Source: Dipylidium caninum (Eukaryota > Platyhelminthes > Cestoda > Cyclophyllidea > Dipylidiidae). From it: DNA of 64,000 nt. The DNA lies in NCBI GenBank assembly GCA_017562135.1, contig QEYB01000646.1, positions 124,001 through 188,000 on the forward strand, written 5' to 3'. A program made the translations under genes and the position numbers. The notes under the pieces were generated by a model, which was not told where the DNA came from, made no database searches, and saw only the letters and a list, made by a program, of their open reading frames with translations. Positions 1 through 12,513 of this stretch are shown here, piece by piece; within the stretch, counting starts at the first letter, position 1; each line of letters starts with the position of its first letter.

Positions 1-3000
1 ATTAACATGCTGCGATTGTGAAGGTCAGAGTATCTCCAAAACTCCCTGTCAAAGGCCAGAATTCACTTTCACCTTTCCTACGAGGTTGTAGGTGAAAATT
101 TGCTTTTTGTCCAAAATTCTGCGGGGTGGTGTACAGTCATTTCTCCTTATCTAATTGCACGGACTGACAGATACAACCCGGGGGCTACCACCAGTCACAG
201 TGAATGATTTTACCAGGTTGTTAATAATGCCTCGACGGTGTTTGTAGCACCGAAATCAGACTCACACAGTCCTCCCACTTTAACCATTCCTCAGGTGTTA
301 TATCGACTCTTGTCATCGGGGTGGGATGGGCATGTGAAGGGGAAGAAGATACTATTTTGACAGTCGGTAGACCTCTTTCCTTGCTCCTAATTCAACTGCT
401 GCTGTTGTGCGGGGAGAACTGTCATCTTCCCGGTAGAATTGGATGTTTTTGCAAGTCTAGGGTGAATAGGCGCGAATTGTGGAATTCGGTCATTTTTCGA
501 GAACCTCTCAGCCAGACGCGGACAGGATTTGACCGTCTGTGGGAGGCGGTCGGCTAGAACCCGAGCCAGGGAAGAATAACGAAGGACCTGAGATGTAACG
601 GTGGCTTTTTTAAGAAATTGGTTGTGGTGTGTGATTTGTTCAACAAACAGACTTTTTTTATATGTTGGTGGACAATGAGAAAGATGGAGACAGACAACAC
701 ACGCACACACCTAACCCACACACACCATCCTGTGTACTGGCGTTAACAGCCGGTCTGCTAACTCCTCGCTCAGCAAAGACTGCGCCACAGCTGTATGGAA
801 CCCATGTGTATCAACACCCACACAAATCACAAGCATCACACCACCCACCGCGTTCATTTCCTATCTTTCTTTTTTCAAAATTCGGACAGACCAATGACTC
901 AGCCAGGCAGTGACGTGGTGGGGAGGGAGTCGAGGGGAGGCGATGGTTACGTGTGTTAATGTTGTGGCTAATTTGATCGAGGCATAAAGGACAGCGGCAA
1001 GACGCACTGTCTCCAGTTCGTGTTGTTGGTATGTTCCAACACGGGCTGCCTTTTCACACTACCCACGTCGGTTCAATACGGCTCTGCCCGGCCCACCGCC
1101 TACAGCCCTCCCCCCCTCCCGCCAGCGGCCGCGACAAGCAGGCGCTCTTCTCTCAAGCATCGATCCCAACCTGCGCTCCGGATCTCGGCTGGATAAAATT
1201 CAATAACGCGAGTTCCAGCTAAGTGCGTTCGATAACGGGGCGGTGTAAGAAGGTGGCAAGATCAATAAGCGAATATAGTAGCATGCAGGCAGAAAATGTA
1301 TTTAAATTGATTTACACAAATATCGTGAGTGACCTTGGTTGTGTCATAAAACAACACAGTAATAACAATCAGTGCAGACAGCAGGGACAGCACTTTGAGA
1401 TGACAAATCGGACGGTTGTGAGGAGAGGCGCGGAGTGGGACAATGGGGACCCACACTCTACCGACCAGTGCCGTTTGTTCCTGTCACGGACGGGATGGGA
1501 AGGCGAGAGCCCCATACCAAAGTTGACCTCACCTGACCACTCTGGGATCCATCTAAGCAGACAAGCCAACTTATAATTTTTCATCCATTGGAACGTTGCG
1601 TATACAAAGTGCGTGGAAAGCACAACTCAGACCAAATGCATGGGAGCAGAACGCGCCCTTTATGGTACGTGAATTAATTGCAGTCCATCGCATCGGAGCC
1701 GAGGTGTTGGTGAAAGAGACCTGAGACCCATGCAGTGTCTGTGACTAGGCAGAGACACGCATCGTCTCGGCTGGAACGGGGACTGGAGGTTGTCCGTTGT
1801 GGGGTGACGCAGGCTAGGAGCCAGCTGTCTCGTCTCATGGAGAACATTTGCGCTTGGTTTCTGACAACGTGCCGTGCATTAAGTCGGGCCCGAGTTGGTT
1901 TCCCACAAACAGACCAACTGCGGAGCCATTACTAAAAGCCCCTTGGTAGGGCTCAGCACTACGGTAGACGAGTTTATGTCCAAGGGGGATCATGGCTTGG
2001 ACTCTAAATCAGAAAGCCAAAGGCGGCGGAGGAGCCAGAATTCTACTCCAGCTTCACCGTTCCTTGTTTTATTCAGCGTGATAGCATTTTAACCACCGTC
2101 TTGTCTCACTTAGCCAAAACATCATCCCCTAAAAATTATCCTCTTTTGTTCTATTGTAAGTGTGTCAATCCATTGCCTTCTCCCAATTCCTTCGCGCCCC
2201 CGCACCCCAACATCTCCAACTTCCCGAGTTTTTAGACTAATCGCCTTGTCTCCTCTGTGGGAAGCTGCTATAAAATGTGGCGATTTGTTTCAAAACTGTT
2301 ATGGCCGACAATCTACAGGCCGCTTATTTATCACATTAGGGGCGATTGGGGACTGGACGAAGCCTCGGACCGTTTCCCTGACTATCAGGCAGGCGAATTC
2401 GGTTGTCGAGGCTGCTGACTGGAATTGTCGTCGACGCATGGTGTCATCGAATTATAACAGCCTGCATCATAAGTGCAAGTTAATAATTGCTGCCACCTGA
2501 AGTCCAATTAGTGGAGGTTCAAAGCCGGAAAAGGATTTGTTTTCTTTTCTGTTCCTCAGGTGGGGACGGTATCCCACCACCCCGAGACAGAAAGTTGGGT
2601 GTGAGGGGGGCGGCGACGCGAACGGGGACTGGAGGGTGAGATGGGGATTGGCCGTGAGCTTTGTCGTAGCAAGAAGGCAGCGACTTTGGGTTCACTGCCC
2701 AATGGAGAGGGGTGTTTAGTCAGTCCTGCTTTTGGAAATTGGGCCAGGCAGAGTGGAATATGGCACTACCGATGGAACACCGTAATTTGGGCGGGGGAAG
2801 GCAGTTACTCATGAAACATGTCCATTTTGCGACATTGCTCCTCTTTTGGCGGAAATTTACCAATCTGCGTGAATCATCGGGGGCAAAATAAAAAAGTGGC
2901 CCCCTTCAAGGTCCCAATACGAGGAATTTGTTTGCCGCTTCCAGGCTATTCGAACGGAAACTTCTGCCACTCGCACTTCATTTCAGAGCGGGACTCGATC

Positions 3001-3890
3001 TCTGAACAGTTTAGAAAGCGAAAAGAACAGGTGAACTGGACTAACTATGGAACCCTTACATCTCGTGTCGAGACAAAAAAACCATCTTTGTGGGTTGAAG
3101 TCGTTTCTAGTGAGGGCTATTTCACCGGTCGTGACGCATCCTCAATAGTGGTCATGTAACTTTGTCATGAGACGAGTTGGGTGGAATCATCTATTTACAC
3201 CTGAAGGTAGTCTGGTGGAAGACAGGTGGCACCTCCAATTCGTGGTGATTCACATAAGCGACTCCGTATCAGGCTGTCCGAAGGAGGTGGGCGAAGACGG
3301 TAATTGCGGATGTTCCACGGGCCAGGCATATCCATTTTTACCGGAGGGATAAACAAACATTGCGGTTTTATTTTGGGGCAGAATGCCAAACGTCTGAAAT
3401 CAGGGAAAAAAAGGTTTCACCGCCGTGGAGGCGCAACGACCGCGGAAGGCTTCTAGTCACCCAGGAGGAGTTGGGCGGTAGAGGAGGAGGAGGAGGATTT
3501 TGCTAAGGAAAGAGAAAATGCAGCTCCTGACACAAGGTATCAAGCCAGTGAGTGGGGAAAGTGAGTACATTGGCTGGTAAGGTTAAAGACTAAGCAAATT
3601 GTCCACTTGTCACATTATTGCGACAGACCATCACAAATTATTAGGAGTTAAGAAAAGGCGAAGAGGAAATAATTCAAGAGACGGTAGATGTTTAAAATCG
3701 AAATGTAGAGGAGAGAATGGCAACAAAGGCCAAAAATTACGCTTACGGGGGCGTAGAGTCACAAAAAGTTCCCCAAAAGCTACATTCCATGGAACGTGTG
3801 TTGAGGCGACGTGGTGAGGCGAATACTTCCTCGGCGACAGAGGAGCTGTGTGCTCTCCACATAAACGTCCCCCACCCACCATCGAGAACC
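1..3890. other. Gene-free GC-rich flank left of the large inverted repeat
   Basis: I see no conserved protein here. Open frames are short, and their translations look random and low in complexity. The stretch mixes CpG-rich blocks with AT-rich islands such as the TTAATT-containing segment near 1672-1680, and has a short CA-rich tract near 690-725. It could be regulatory DNA for the HMG-box gene to the right, but nothing in the sequence proves that. Confidence 0.5.
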
Positions 3891-4230
3891 TCAAACCACG
3901 CAGACTTCATCCGGCAGACTTCTACCCGTCCCGTCCCTCCACCCGCCGGCCGCCTCAAGGCCCCACCTGCCGCCTGTCCGTCCAAGGCCAGTCACATCCT
4001 CACCACGACCACAGGCCAACACATTCGATCCTCCTCTCACATGCCCCATCTTCACACGCTGGCTCAACGCCTGGCCACGCTCACACACCTCACCACACCC
4101 GTCCGTCGCCGTGTCGCCATTCGCCACTCTTGCGCTACGAGGCAGGCGACAATTCCTCATCCCGCACCCAATCTCCACGGACACGCCTCGCATGCATTTC
4201 ACCCTTCAACTCGCCTTCCCCCAACCTTGG

Positions 4231-4404
4231 TCCCCTCCTCCCTCCCTCCCTCGCCCCTCCCTCCCCCTTCTCCTCCCTCCCTCCCTCCCTCCCTCCCTCC
4301 CTCCCTCCTCCTATCTCTTTCATTCCTATCTTTTCATTCGGCCCTTCCTTCCTCCTCCTCTCCTCCTTCCTTCCTTCCTTCCTTCCTTCCTTCCTTCCTT
4401 CCTT
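4231..4404. repeat. CCTCC/CTCC and CCTT microsatellites in the left arm
   Basis: Runs of CTCC units lie at about 4231-4311 and CCTT units at about 4365-4404. The mirror-image GGAA and GGGA tracts are at about 19926-20032 in the right arm, where the neighbouring AGGCAAGA unit is also repeated. Tract lengths differ between arms. Confidence 0.85.
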
Positions 4405-5106
4405 CTTGCCTTTCTATGCCTTTCTTGCCTTCTTGCCCTTCTTGCCTTCCGACTTCCCACTGTCGAGGGAGTCGGGGGGTTAGGCATTAAATTTCGCGGG
4501 TGTACGCAGCTCGCACAGTAAACGACTACTCACTTTGGGTCGCCATGCAGTTGGAGCGCACATTTCAGAGTGGCTTCCGTTCTCCTCCACCAAACCAAAT
4601 CGTTGCTGCCTTGGCATTTTCGTGACGGCGGGTGCGACTTGACTATCGCCATGACGGGCTGCGGTTAGGCCCATGGCGAAATTGGTGATTCGACAGACCG
4701 CGACATGACGTGACATGATTTCGATGTAGCAGCGGGTTCGCGTGCCGCGGCGTGGAGGGAGGAATAGGAGCTAGAGCGACGACTTGGTGATGGTTTTGGT
4801 GGCCACGCCAACCACTGAATGCCTTCTTCCGCACCTCCTTCTTCTCCTCCACTCCACAGTTGAAAGCATCTGCCAGGAGTCCACCGCGATTTCCCACACA
4901 GCATCGCCATTCGTCACCAACGGTCCGCGGCATTGGCTTGGAGGAGTGGCCAGAAGTGGGGAAGCCGAGAGAAATTTTGAGATGTGCACGAAGGCGCAGG
5001 AGTGGCTCAGACCACTTACCCACCAACCACACTGACCAGCGGCAGCAGAACCCACCTCCGAATTTCTCTAAGCACGCGGAACCACCATTTCCTCCCAATC
5101 GGCGGG

Positions 5107-5236
5107 AGGAGGAGGAGGAGGAGGAGCGAGGAGGAGGAGGAGGAGGAAGGAGGAGGGAGGAGGAGGAGGAGGAGGAGGAGGAGGAGGAGTGAGGAGGAGG
5201 AGGAGGAGGAGGAGGAGGAGGAGAGAGGGGAGGAGA
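5107..5236. repeat. GGA trinucleotide microsatellite, left arm
   Basis: About 130 bp of nearly uninterrupted GGA repeats. The homologous tract in the right arm (CTC/TCC, about 18999-19262) is roughly twice as long, so the tract has changed length since the arms separated or is unstable in the assembly. Confidence 0.9.
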
Positions 5237-8200
5237 GATCCTGATCCACTCACTCAGAGCAGTATGCTGTCCTCCCCTCCACTCCACTCCACTCTACTCC
5301 CACTCCACTTCACTCCACTCCACTCGGCGACCAGACACACTGCCGCCCTCTGTCAACGCCCTTCACAGAAATGAACGCTCACCAATCCCAACCGCGCACA
5401 ACTGCTGCCGCGGCGCCTCCTCTCCCCTCCTCGCATGCCACGGTATCTACGCAAGCGTCTTCAAATGTCCGGAGGCCAAATTGACTGATGCCTCTAACCG
5501 CATCGCCACCCCGCACCATCCCTCGCTGCCCGCATTCGCCCTCACCTCCTCACGCAGGCGACAGGGGCAAACAGGAACTCGTACCGATCTGCCACGCGTG
5601 CCTCAAATGAAGCCGTGTGGGAACGCAGGATGGTCGTCGGACGGAGCAGAGTGAAGCCTCATCTCGTCCGGTCTCTTATGATACTTCGAATGATACGAGA
5701 GACGCGCCACGAGGCTCATACACTCGGGCGCAATTGCGGAAGCAGGACGAAGGTGGCGCTCTCTCTGTCCGCCTCGTCGACGTCGTCCTCTCGTCCTCGT
5801 CCTCGTCCTCGTCTCGTCCTCGTCGTCCTGCCTCTGAGTTGATACAGAAGACGAAAGTAAACCAAAAACATGAGAAATTTCTCGATCTCTCGCGTCTCCA
5901 TGTCTCCGAAGTGCCCACTTCAACGGGTGCGCAACGTCCACCACCCGTCCGCCGCCCCCGGGTTGGTGGGATGGTGGAGTTCCACAACTGCCGCCATGTA
6001 TCGCCATCGCCATCGCCTCCTCATCCACTCTTCTTCTCCACTCCTCATCACAAATCATCTCTCCTTTCCTTCACCCACTACTCCTCACTCCGCCATCGTC
6101 AACCCCTTCCTCCTCGCCTCTCCTCTCTTCCCCAGTCTCTCTTCACTCATCACTCCGCCCTCCTTTCGTTTCCCACTCATATCACTGGGAAAGCCTCTCC
6201 TCTCCCAACTATTGACTACTCCAACCTACGCTGCATCACACAGCACCAGTCTCCCGACTGAAAGAGGACGCGTTTGTGATTGACACGTTGAAGGAATTAT
6301 TCACCGTCATTCCACATCCTCGTCTCCTCCCCTCGCTCCGCGTCTCCTCCCCTGTCCGGGGACCCCGTCCGCGTCCGCCGCTCCTCATGCCACTGAAGCA
6401 AGGGGGAATAAACGCCGCATTTCACTGGCGATTGTTAACATCTGAAGTTCGACTCACCCACTTCCACCCTCAAACTCCCAGCTTCCAACCAGACTCCATC
6501 TCGTTGCCCCTGCCCATGCCCCTGCCCCTGCCCTGCCCCTCCCTCGCCCGGCCCCGCACCGCGTCTCTTTCCTCCTCGCCTCCTCTTATTCACCCAATCC
6601 TCGCTCTAACCAGCCTCTTCAATCACGCACGCTTCCACCGACTGCCACGCGTCCCCTCCTCCACTCGTCTTTAGTCCGCTTTCACGCAAACCTCCAGTCA
6701 CCGTTCTCCTCTACTCCCATCTCCGTTTCCGTCTCCGTCTCCGTCTCCGCCTCCCGTCTCAGACCAGACGGGAGGAGGGAGTGGCCAATCCCCACCACTC
6801 TGCACGTGTCCCACTCGGTCTCTGTTTGCTGCCTGGGCTCACGAGGCTTTTCCACACTTCTGAGAGTCGGCTCCTGTTTGAACCTCCCAACGCCTCTCCA
6901 CCACACACGTCACACTCCCCACATATCACTTGACCTCCTCCTTCCTCCTAGTTGCCTCCTCTCCTCCTCCTGCCTCCAATTAACAACCACACGCTTTTCC
7001 TCTCGTCCCTCCCCCCCAACTTCTACCAACAATACCCACTATGGAAGGCACTGATTCACCATCACACACATATAGTGCCCTCCAACTATCCCTGAACAAA
7101 TCGAAACGTCACGTCCACGTCCAAACAGATACCCTCTGTGCACCGACAGCTTCAAACATCCGTGGTGGCGCTCCTCGACCCCCTTCACATAGAACTGGGA
7201 GTTCCGAGATAAGCTCGCCTCTCAAATGCCACCAACCTCTAGGTGCTGCTCTCATCCTTCACCCAAGCCCATCCGCCAAACCCTCACTGCCCTCACTGCC
7301 GACGTTTCCGTCTCTCGATTCTCTCGCTACCCACAATTCACCTCGACGTCCGCTCTACTCTCTCTCTCCTCCCCTTACTCTCCTCAACACTTGCCTCACT
7401 CTCTCTCTCTTCCTCTCCTCTCCTCTCCTCTTCCTCTCCTTGCTCTCTCTCTCTTCTATAAACTCTCCTCTCCTGCTCCCTCTTCCTCTCCTCTCCTTCC
7501 TCCTCTCCTCCCTCTCTCCTCTCCTCTCCTTCCCTTGCCTTGCCTTTGCCTTGCCTTGCCTTTGCCTTGTCCGCGCTCTCCCCTCTCCCTGTGCCCTCTG
7601 GTCTCTCCTCTCGCCCACTCCTCTCGCCTTCCCCATTAGCTCCCTCATCTCTGCCTCTTCTTCCGCCATCATCATCACTTTTCACCCTCTCACTAAGCTC
7701 GCTCTTTTCACCATTTACCTTGCGTTTATGCGGTGACACTCTGCCTTGATGAAGGTAGTGAGAACATGTCTGTGCACGTGCGCCGCCATCCATAAAGTTA
7801 AACGTGCAGCACCCATCCTCGACTGCGTACTCCATTCGCATAACCACCCACAACTCTTCTCCATCCCACCTTCTTATTCTTCTCTTTCTTCTTCTTCTTC
7901 TTCTTCTTCCTTCTTTTTCACTCGTTCACTTTCCACTCCACCATCCACTCGACCGCTCCAACCTACCAAACCCGCTTCTGCCAACTCTGAATTTTCTGTA
8001 CAACCACCACAACACAATTTCGGCGGAGACACACACACTCCACTCCTTCTCCCACGGCCTTTCTTCCACTCTCGGTGGTGGTTCCCCTTTCGCACTCACT
8101 CACTCACTCACTTGATACACTCTCACTCACTCACTCGCTCGCTCGCTCGCTCGCACACACCAAAGACAGCCACCTCTGACTGTGCGATCCTTCACTTCTG

Positions 8201-8545
8201 TGTGCGCCGATATGAGCATGTGGCAGTTGTCCAAGATACACCATCGCCTCGTGCAGTCGAGTGGAGTGGAGTAGAGTGGAGTGGGCAGGAATCTTGTGTG
8301 TCCGGAGTCACTTCAATCGAACCTCTCTTCCCTGGCCTCTTCCGTCTCCTCCGCTCCTATTCTGTCTCACCTCGAGAGAGTTCCACCACCATCGGCATCT
8401 TCCATGCGGAGGGTGGCGGAGTGTGCGTTGGTGGCTCTGGACGAGTCAGTCAACGCCTCCCTCCCTCCATTTCGATTGTCACGCTCCTAACTGTGACCAC
8501 CAGCCTACCTCCACTCCCCTCCCCTCCCCTCCCCTCTATTTCTTT

Positions 8546-9814
8546 TTCCTCCAGTCCCCATCATTACCTTTCGCCTCTCAAACTCATTACTCAAATGCAC
8601 TCTTGTTGCCCTTTCACTTCATTTGTTTTTGCTTTCACTTTTCGAAACGCTTTGGAAGTGCCGTGACGCTTGTTACCGGTCGGTTGTTGATTAAGCCACC
8701 ACCGGATTACCGATTTTGGCCCCTTTTCTATAAATCGCACCCAGTCGCCTCGCCTCCGTTCTTCTCGTCCCACTAATGCAACTTAACTTTCTTCCTCTTT
8801 GGTCTACTCCACATCTGCCTTTGGTGGATTGGCGACAGAAGAGGTCCTCCCTCTGCTCTGGTCACTTTTTTCTTCATTTCCTCAGTGAATGGCCGACGAT
8901 TTTATCGAACTTCATTCAACAGCCAATCAGCGAGGGCCATTAAATCCGCAACACTGTCCTTGAGAAATGCACGTGCCTTTTATGGCAATATTTTGGTTGA
9001 GTCACACACGCACCCACACGCAGTGACGAATACCGCAGTGACAGGCAAGCGGCCGCCGCGCCGTTGCCCTGGTCAGCTAAAATCTCATCGCCGGGGACGC
9101 CTCCGTGCCCATCGCCCGACGTCCGCGGCCCCCGCCAGGCCTTACTTCGTGTAAAATGGAGCCTAGCATCCACCCCCCACCCCACCCCGCTCCCACACGG
9201 CCGACCTGAGCTCCAGTGAAAGCCCAGCCGCCCCTCCACCCCAAATCCTCCCCTCCGTGACCCCGCGATAACCGCCGGGCCGTGGCCAAACCCAGGGTAT
9301 CCATCGCTCTCCGTCCCACGTCTGCGATTGAGCGGACACCCTCCCAGTGCATGTCCGAGGAGACGACGTAAGCGGGCAGTAGAAAATTTAAAAGTAACAC
9401 AGATGGACAAAAGAAGGAGTGAATAAAAGGTGGAAAAATGGAGTAATAAGTGATAAACAGCAAGTCAGTCCCTGACTCAGCGCGCATACGTCGGCGGCGT
9501 CATTGCTAATGGAGTAGGAGGCAGCGGGTGAGGGGAGCGAGGAGTTTGAGAGCGGGAGAGGCGTTACAGGGGGGCAGGGCGGACGGGCGCTAAAACAAAA
9601 CCCTGCAGTGGCAGCGGTTGGATTGCCTTATCAAAATAACCGTTTTTGCTTTCGCCTTGCCTGGGTTTAAGAAGTGAGGAGGGTAGATCGGTCGCGCCGT
9701 GTCTGTGTTACAAAACGCATGCGTCCTCGTGAAGTGTGGCCTTGTGAAGTGGAGAAGACGAAGAATACACCACTTGAAAGACAACAGAGGTCACCGGGGC
9801 AATGGAGACGGAAG
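8546..9814. other. Left part of the unique spacer between repeat arms, no gene seen
   Basis: This stretch has no partner in the right arm and no recognisable coding sequence. It lies immediately 3' of the HMG-box gene, which reads leftwards, and presumably includes its 3' untranslated region. I could not find a clear AATAAA on the minus strand within it. Confidence 0.5.
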
Positions 9815-12513
9815 TTAGAGTTTTAGGAGCTCGTTCTTGTCCAACATCTCGAGGTCAGGCGACAGGGTGCCCGAGGCAAGGGGCTCCACGCCGAGGATTA
9901 ACTCCTCAGCACCGGGAAGGAAGTCGGCCAAATCCATCATGGATGAGGAGTCGTCAAACACCACATTCTCCTCCGACAAAATGGATTCCGACTCTGTAGC
10001 GCTTTCGAAATAGGAGAAGTCCTCCTCCTCCTCAGCTCCTCGTCCGCCGCCCAGCAAAGTCACCTCTCGCGGCGTATCGAGGAGTTCCGGGAGTGACAGG
10101 GCACTGGACTCGCTGTCCAGAAAGGTAGAACGTTTCGCGTTGGTAGACGAACCTATGCTGGGGTAGATGGCGTCGGCTTGCTCATCGAAGGCGTCGTGTT
10201 CCCGCTTCAAAATTCGCGTCCCTGGACTCAGTAAGCAGGAAGTTGGACGAGGTTGCCGAAGCATCAGTGTCGGAGCGAGGATGGAAGAGGGTTGGTTGGT
10301 AGCAGACGCATAACGTTGGCGAACGTAGGGGCGGTCCTGCTCGTCGAAAACAGCCCTACGAATGGGTTGCACCACTTGCTTGATCGGAGTGGAAGAGAGA
10401 TCCGCCACCTGCGGGGACGAAGACGACGAGGATGAAGCAGAACTGTTCTTTCTGGACGAGTAGGCCGAGTCGGGAAGATGCCAGGGTTCCGGAGAGTAGC
10501 CCCGGGAGATGGGCACGCTCTGGACCACGGCCGGGCTGGTCTCCACAGGCGGAACGGCGGTAGAGGCAGGAGTGTTTGCGGCCACAACGGGCTCATTCAG
10601 TGACCCACGCTTCTTCGGCTGGTACTTGTAGTTGGGAAACTCAAGTTGATGAATCTTGACTAGTTTTGCGGCCTCCTCGTCGTAGCGGTTCTTGACGGCA
10701 CGTGGCACCGAGCGCCAAACAATCCCGAGTTGTTGACTTAGCACCGAGTTCGACGCCTCATTGTGCACTAACAGGACGTTACGACGAATGTGCTGAGCGA
10801 ATAACTGGAAGGAAAATTGGGAGCCGAGTATTAAAAGACCTATGCTCTACCGCTTAAATAAGGAGATAAAGGGAGGAGAGGTTGTACCACTCCTCAGCGG
10901 ACATCCAGGATGGAACACTGCCGTCGCGCAGAATATAGTCAGCACCCTCAGTAGTCGCAACATCAAACCGGAGTCGGCCCCTTCAAGCCACGAAAATAAA
11001 CATGATAAGGAGAATCCATTCTCCAGGGCTATTAAAACAGGCCTTCTTCTTTGAAGCAAACTAGCGCCGACAAGTGAACTGGGAAGACGAAGTCTGGATT
11101 CGAAAGCCAAATTCCGCGCCAAAAATAGCACGGCTCGCCGGGATTATGACACTACCCATTGCCTAGGCGACCGATATCACAGCTACGGCTTATACCACGA
11201 CTTAAAACTCATACGCCCCTACCCCTAGAGGGGAGTTCAACCAACCGCGTCGGGAAATGAGACAGAAAACCCGCCTTGTCCCGACCGCGACGACTTCGTC
11301 TCGGAATAGCCACAAGAGGACGCGACTGACCAATGAACAGGTGAGTTGAACTCGCTGCGAGTGCGCACGCGCGTGCTCGACAGCGATTGGGTGGAGAGGA
11401 AGTGCAAATAGTTTCACAAAAATAGCAGCTTAAGGGTTTGGATATCCCCCTTCCATCCTTTTCTGCCTACTTTTTCCTTCATGACTCAGACACACACACA
11501 CACGCAAACATACGCACACATAGGGGAGGGCGCAGGGGAGGAGCCGACTTTTTGTGCTAATTGACGGTACACACGGATGCTTACCTCCCTGCCCAAAATC
11601 GGCGGCCGGGAAAGTGCATAGATGGATGTCCCCTACACGCCTCTACGGTTTCATTCTTTCCTCATTAGCATGCACCGCCTCTCTACCGTCAGAAAAGGGT
11701 CCCCCCTCCGCCCGACTCGAATGCCGCCCTCGTCAAGGCACCGGTTCTCGCGGTTTCAGCCTGGGCAACATGCAGTGTTGTGCGGAGCCGCGACACGGTT
11801 AGTATTCGACGAACGGCGCCTAATGAAGGGGGAAAAGGGGACTCTGTCCCCACCCCTCCGAGTGTTAACGTGATCATGACTCCCCAAAACTGGACATAAA
11901 TAGCACGTTTCCGTGACTCATGCAGATGCAGGCCGCCCTCCGACTCCCGCCTAACTCATTCGATGGTGGAATGCTACGAGCAGACAGCCAAAAAATGGGG
12001 AAACCAAGGTTGAACTCGAGTAGCCAGGCCTGGCAAAAAGCGTGATAGCGTCAATTCAAGCCCACGCCACAATGGACGTCCGCCCGCGGAACCGGCAGGT
12101 GGACAGACGGAGTGGAGTGTGAAACGGCTAAATGCCGGGGCATTTCGGTGGTTTTGGGTCCGGTGATTAGGAATTGACAAAAAAGTAAGTATTTGTCTGG
12201 GAGATCCGCATGCCCAAATTCTGGGCATGGAGCGGATTGGAATAGAATGATAAAGAGAAGACAGGAAGTAGTCAAGAGTGCATTTCCGACTCACCATAAA
12301 GCTATTGAGGGGGCGCGGGACTGAGTCTTTCCGTCGACGTTTCTTGGACTCCGTTATGGTAGTGTAAGGCTTGGCGGCGGCAGCACCGGACAGCCTGAGC
12401 GCCCTGTCACTTGGCCACTCGGTGGGCAGTGCGTGGAAGTCCGTCAGATGACGGATCCACGCGTGGAGACTAGCTTGAGCGGAAGAACAGGTGGCGCACT
12501 CCTCCATCCACAT
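9815..12513 (-). CDS. SOX/MATA-like HMG-box transcription factor, two exons
   Basis: Predicted sequence-specific, DNA-bending nuclear transcription factor. Exons are 12513-12295 and 10804-9815 on the minus strand, joined by a 1,490 bp intron with GTGAGT donor and CAG acceptor. The joined frame gives about 402 residues. The HMG box spans roughly residues 65-140. It starts VPRPLNSFM at the end of exon 1, continues LFAQHIRRNV in exon 2 and ends FPNYKYQPKKR, so the intron cuts the box after NSFM. A basic KKRRRK stretch precedes the box. The C-terminus is serine-rich, then strongly acidic (about residues 315-395), like an activation domain. RPLNSFMLF differs from the SOX signature RPMNAFMVW, and the end of the box resembles fungal MATA_HMG as much as SOX, so I give no symbol. 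The start at 12513 is the nearest sensible in-frame ATG; the frame stays open upstream to about 12906. It is the only gene between the inverted-repeat arms. Confidence 0.85.

Larger units (their letters stand above)
3891..8545 (+). repeat. Left arm of a large imperfect inverted repeat
   Basis: The sequence starting TCAAACCACGCAGACTTCAT at 3891 reappears as its reverse complement ending at 20370, and similarity continues to about 8541, matching about 15661. The arm is pyrimidine-rich on the plus strand. It carries short tracts of CCTCC, CCTT, GGA, CTT, CTCA/CTCG and CCACT, most with a counterpart in the other arm. Small indels are frequent between arms. The long open frames inside shift between arms and encode only P, S, L and R-rich low-complexity sequence, so I do not call them genes. 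No target-site duplication is visible at the outer edges. It could be a foldback-type element, a segmental inverted duplication or, less likely because the spacer is unique, an assembly artefact. Confidence 0.9.

Noticed and set aside
3717..4490. Long open frames of P/S/L-rich sequence in the left repeat arm
   Set aside because: They follow CT-rich microsatellites, overlap in several frames and are not preserved in the right arm, where indels shift them. No domain is visible.
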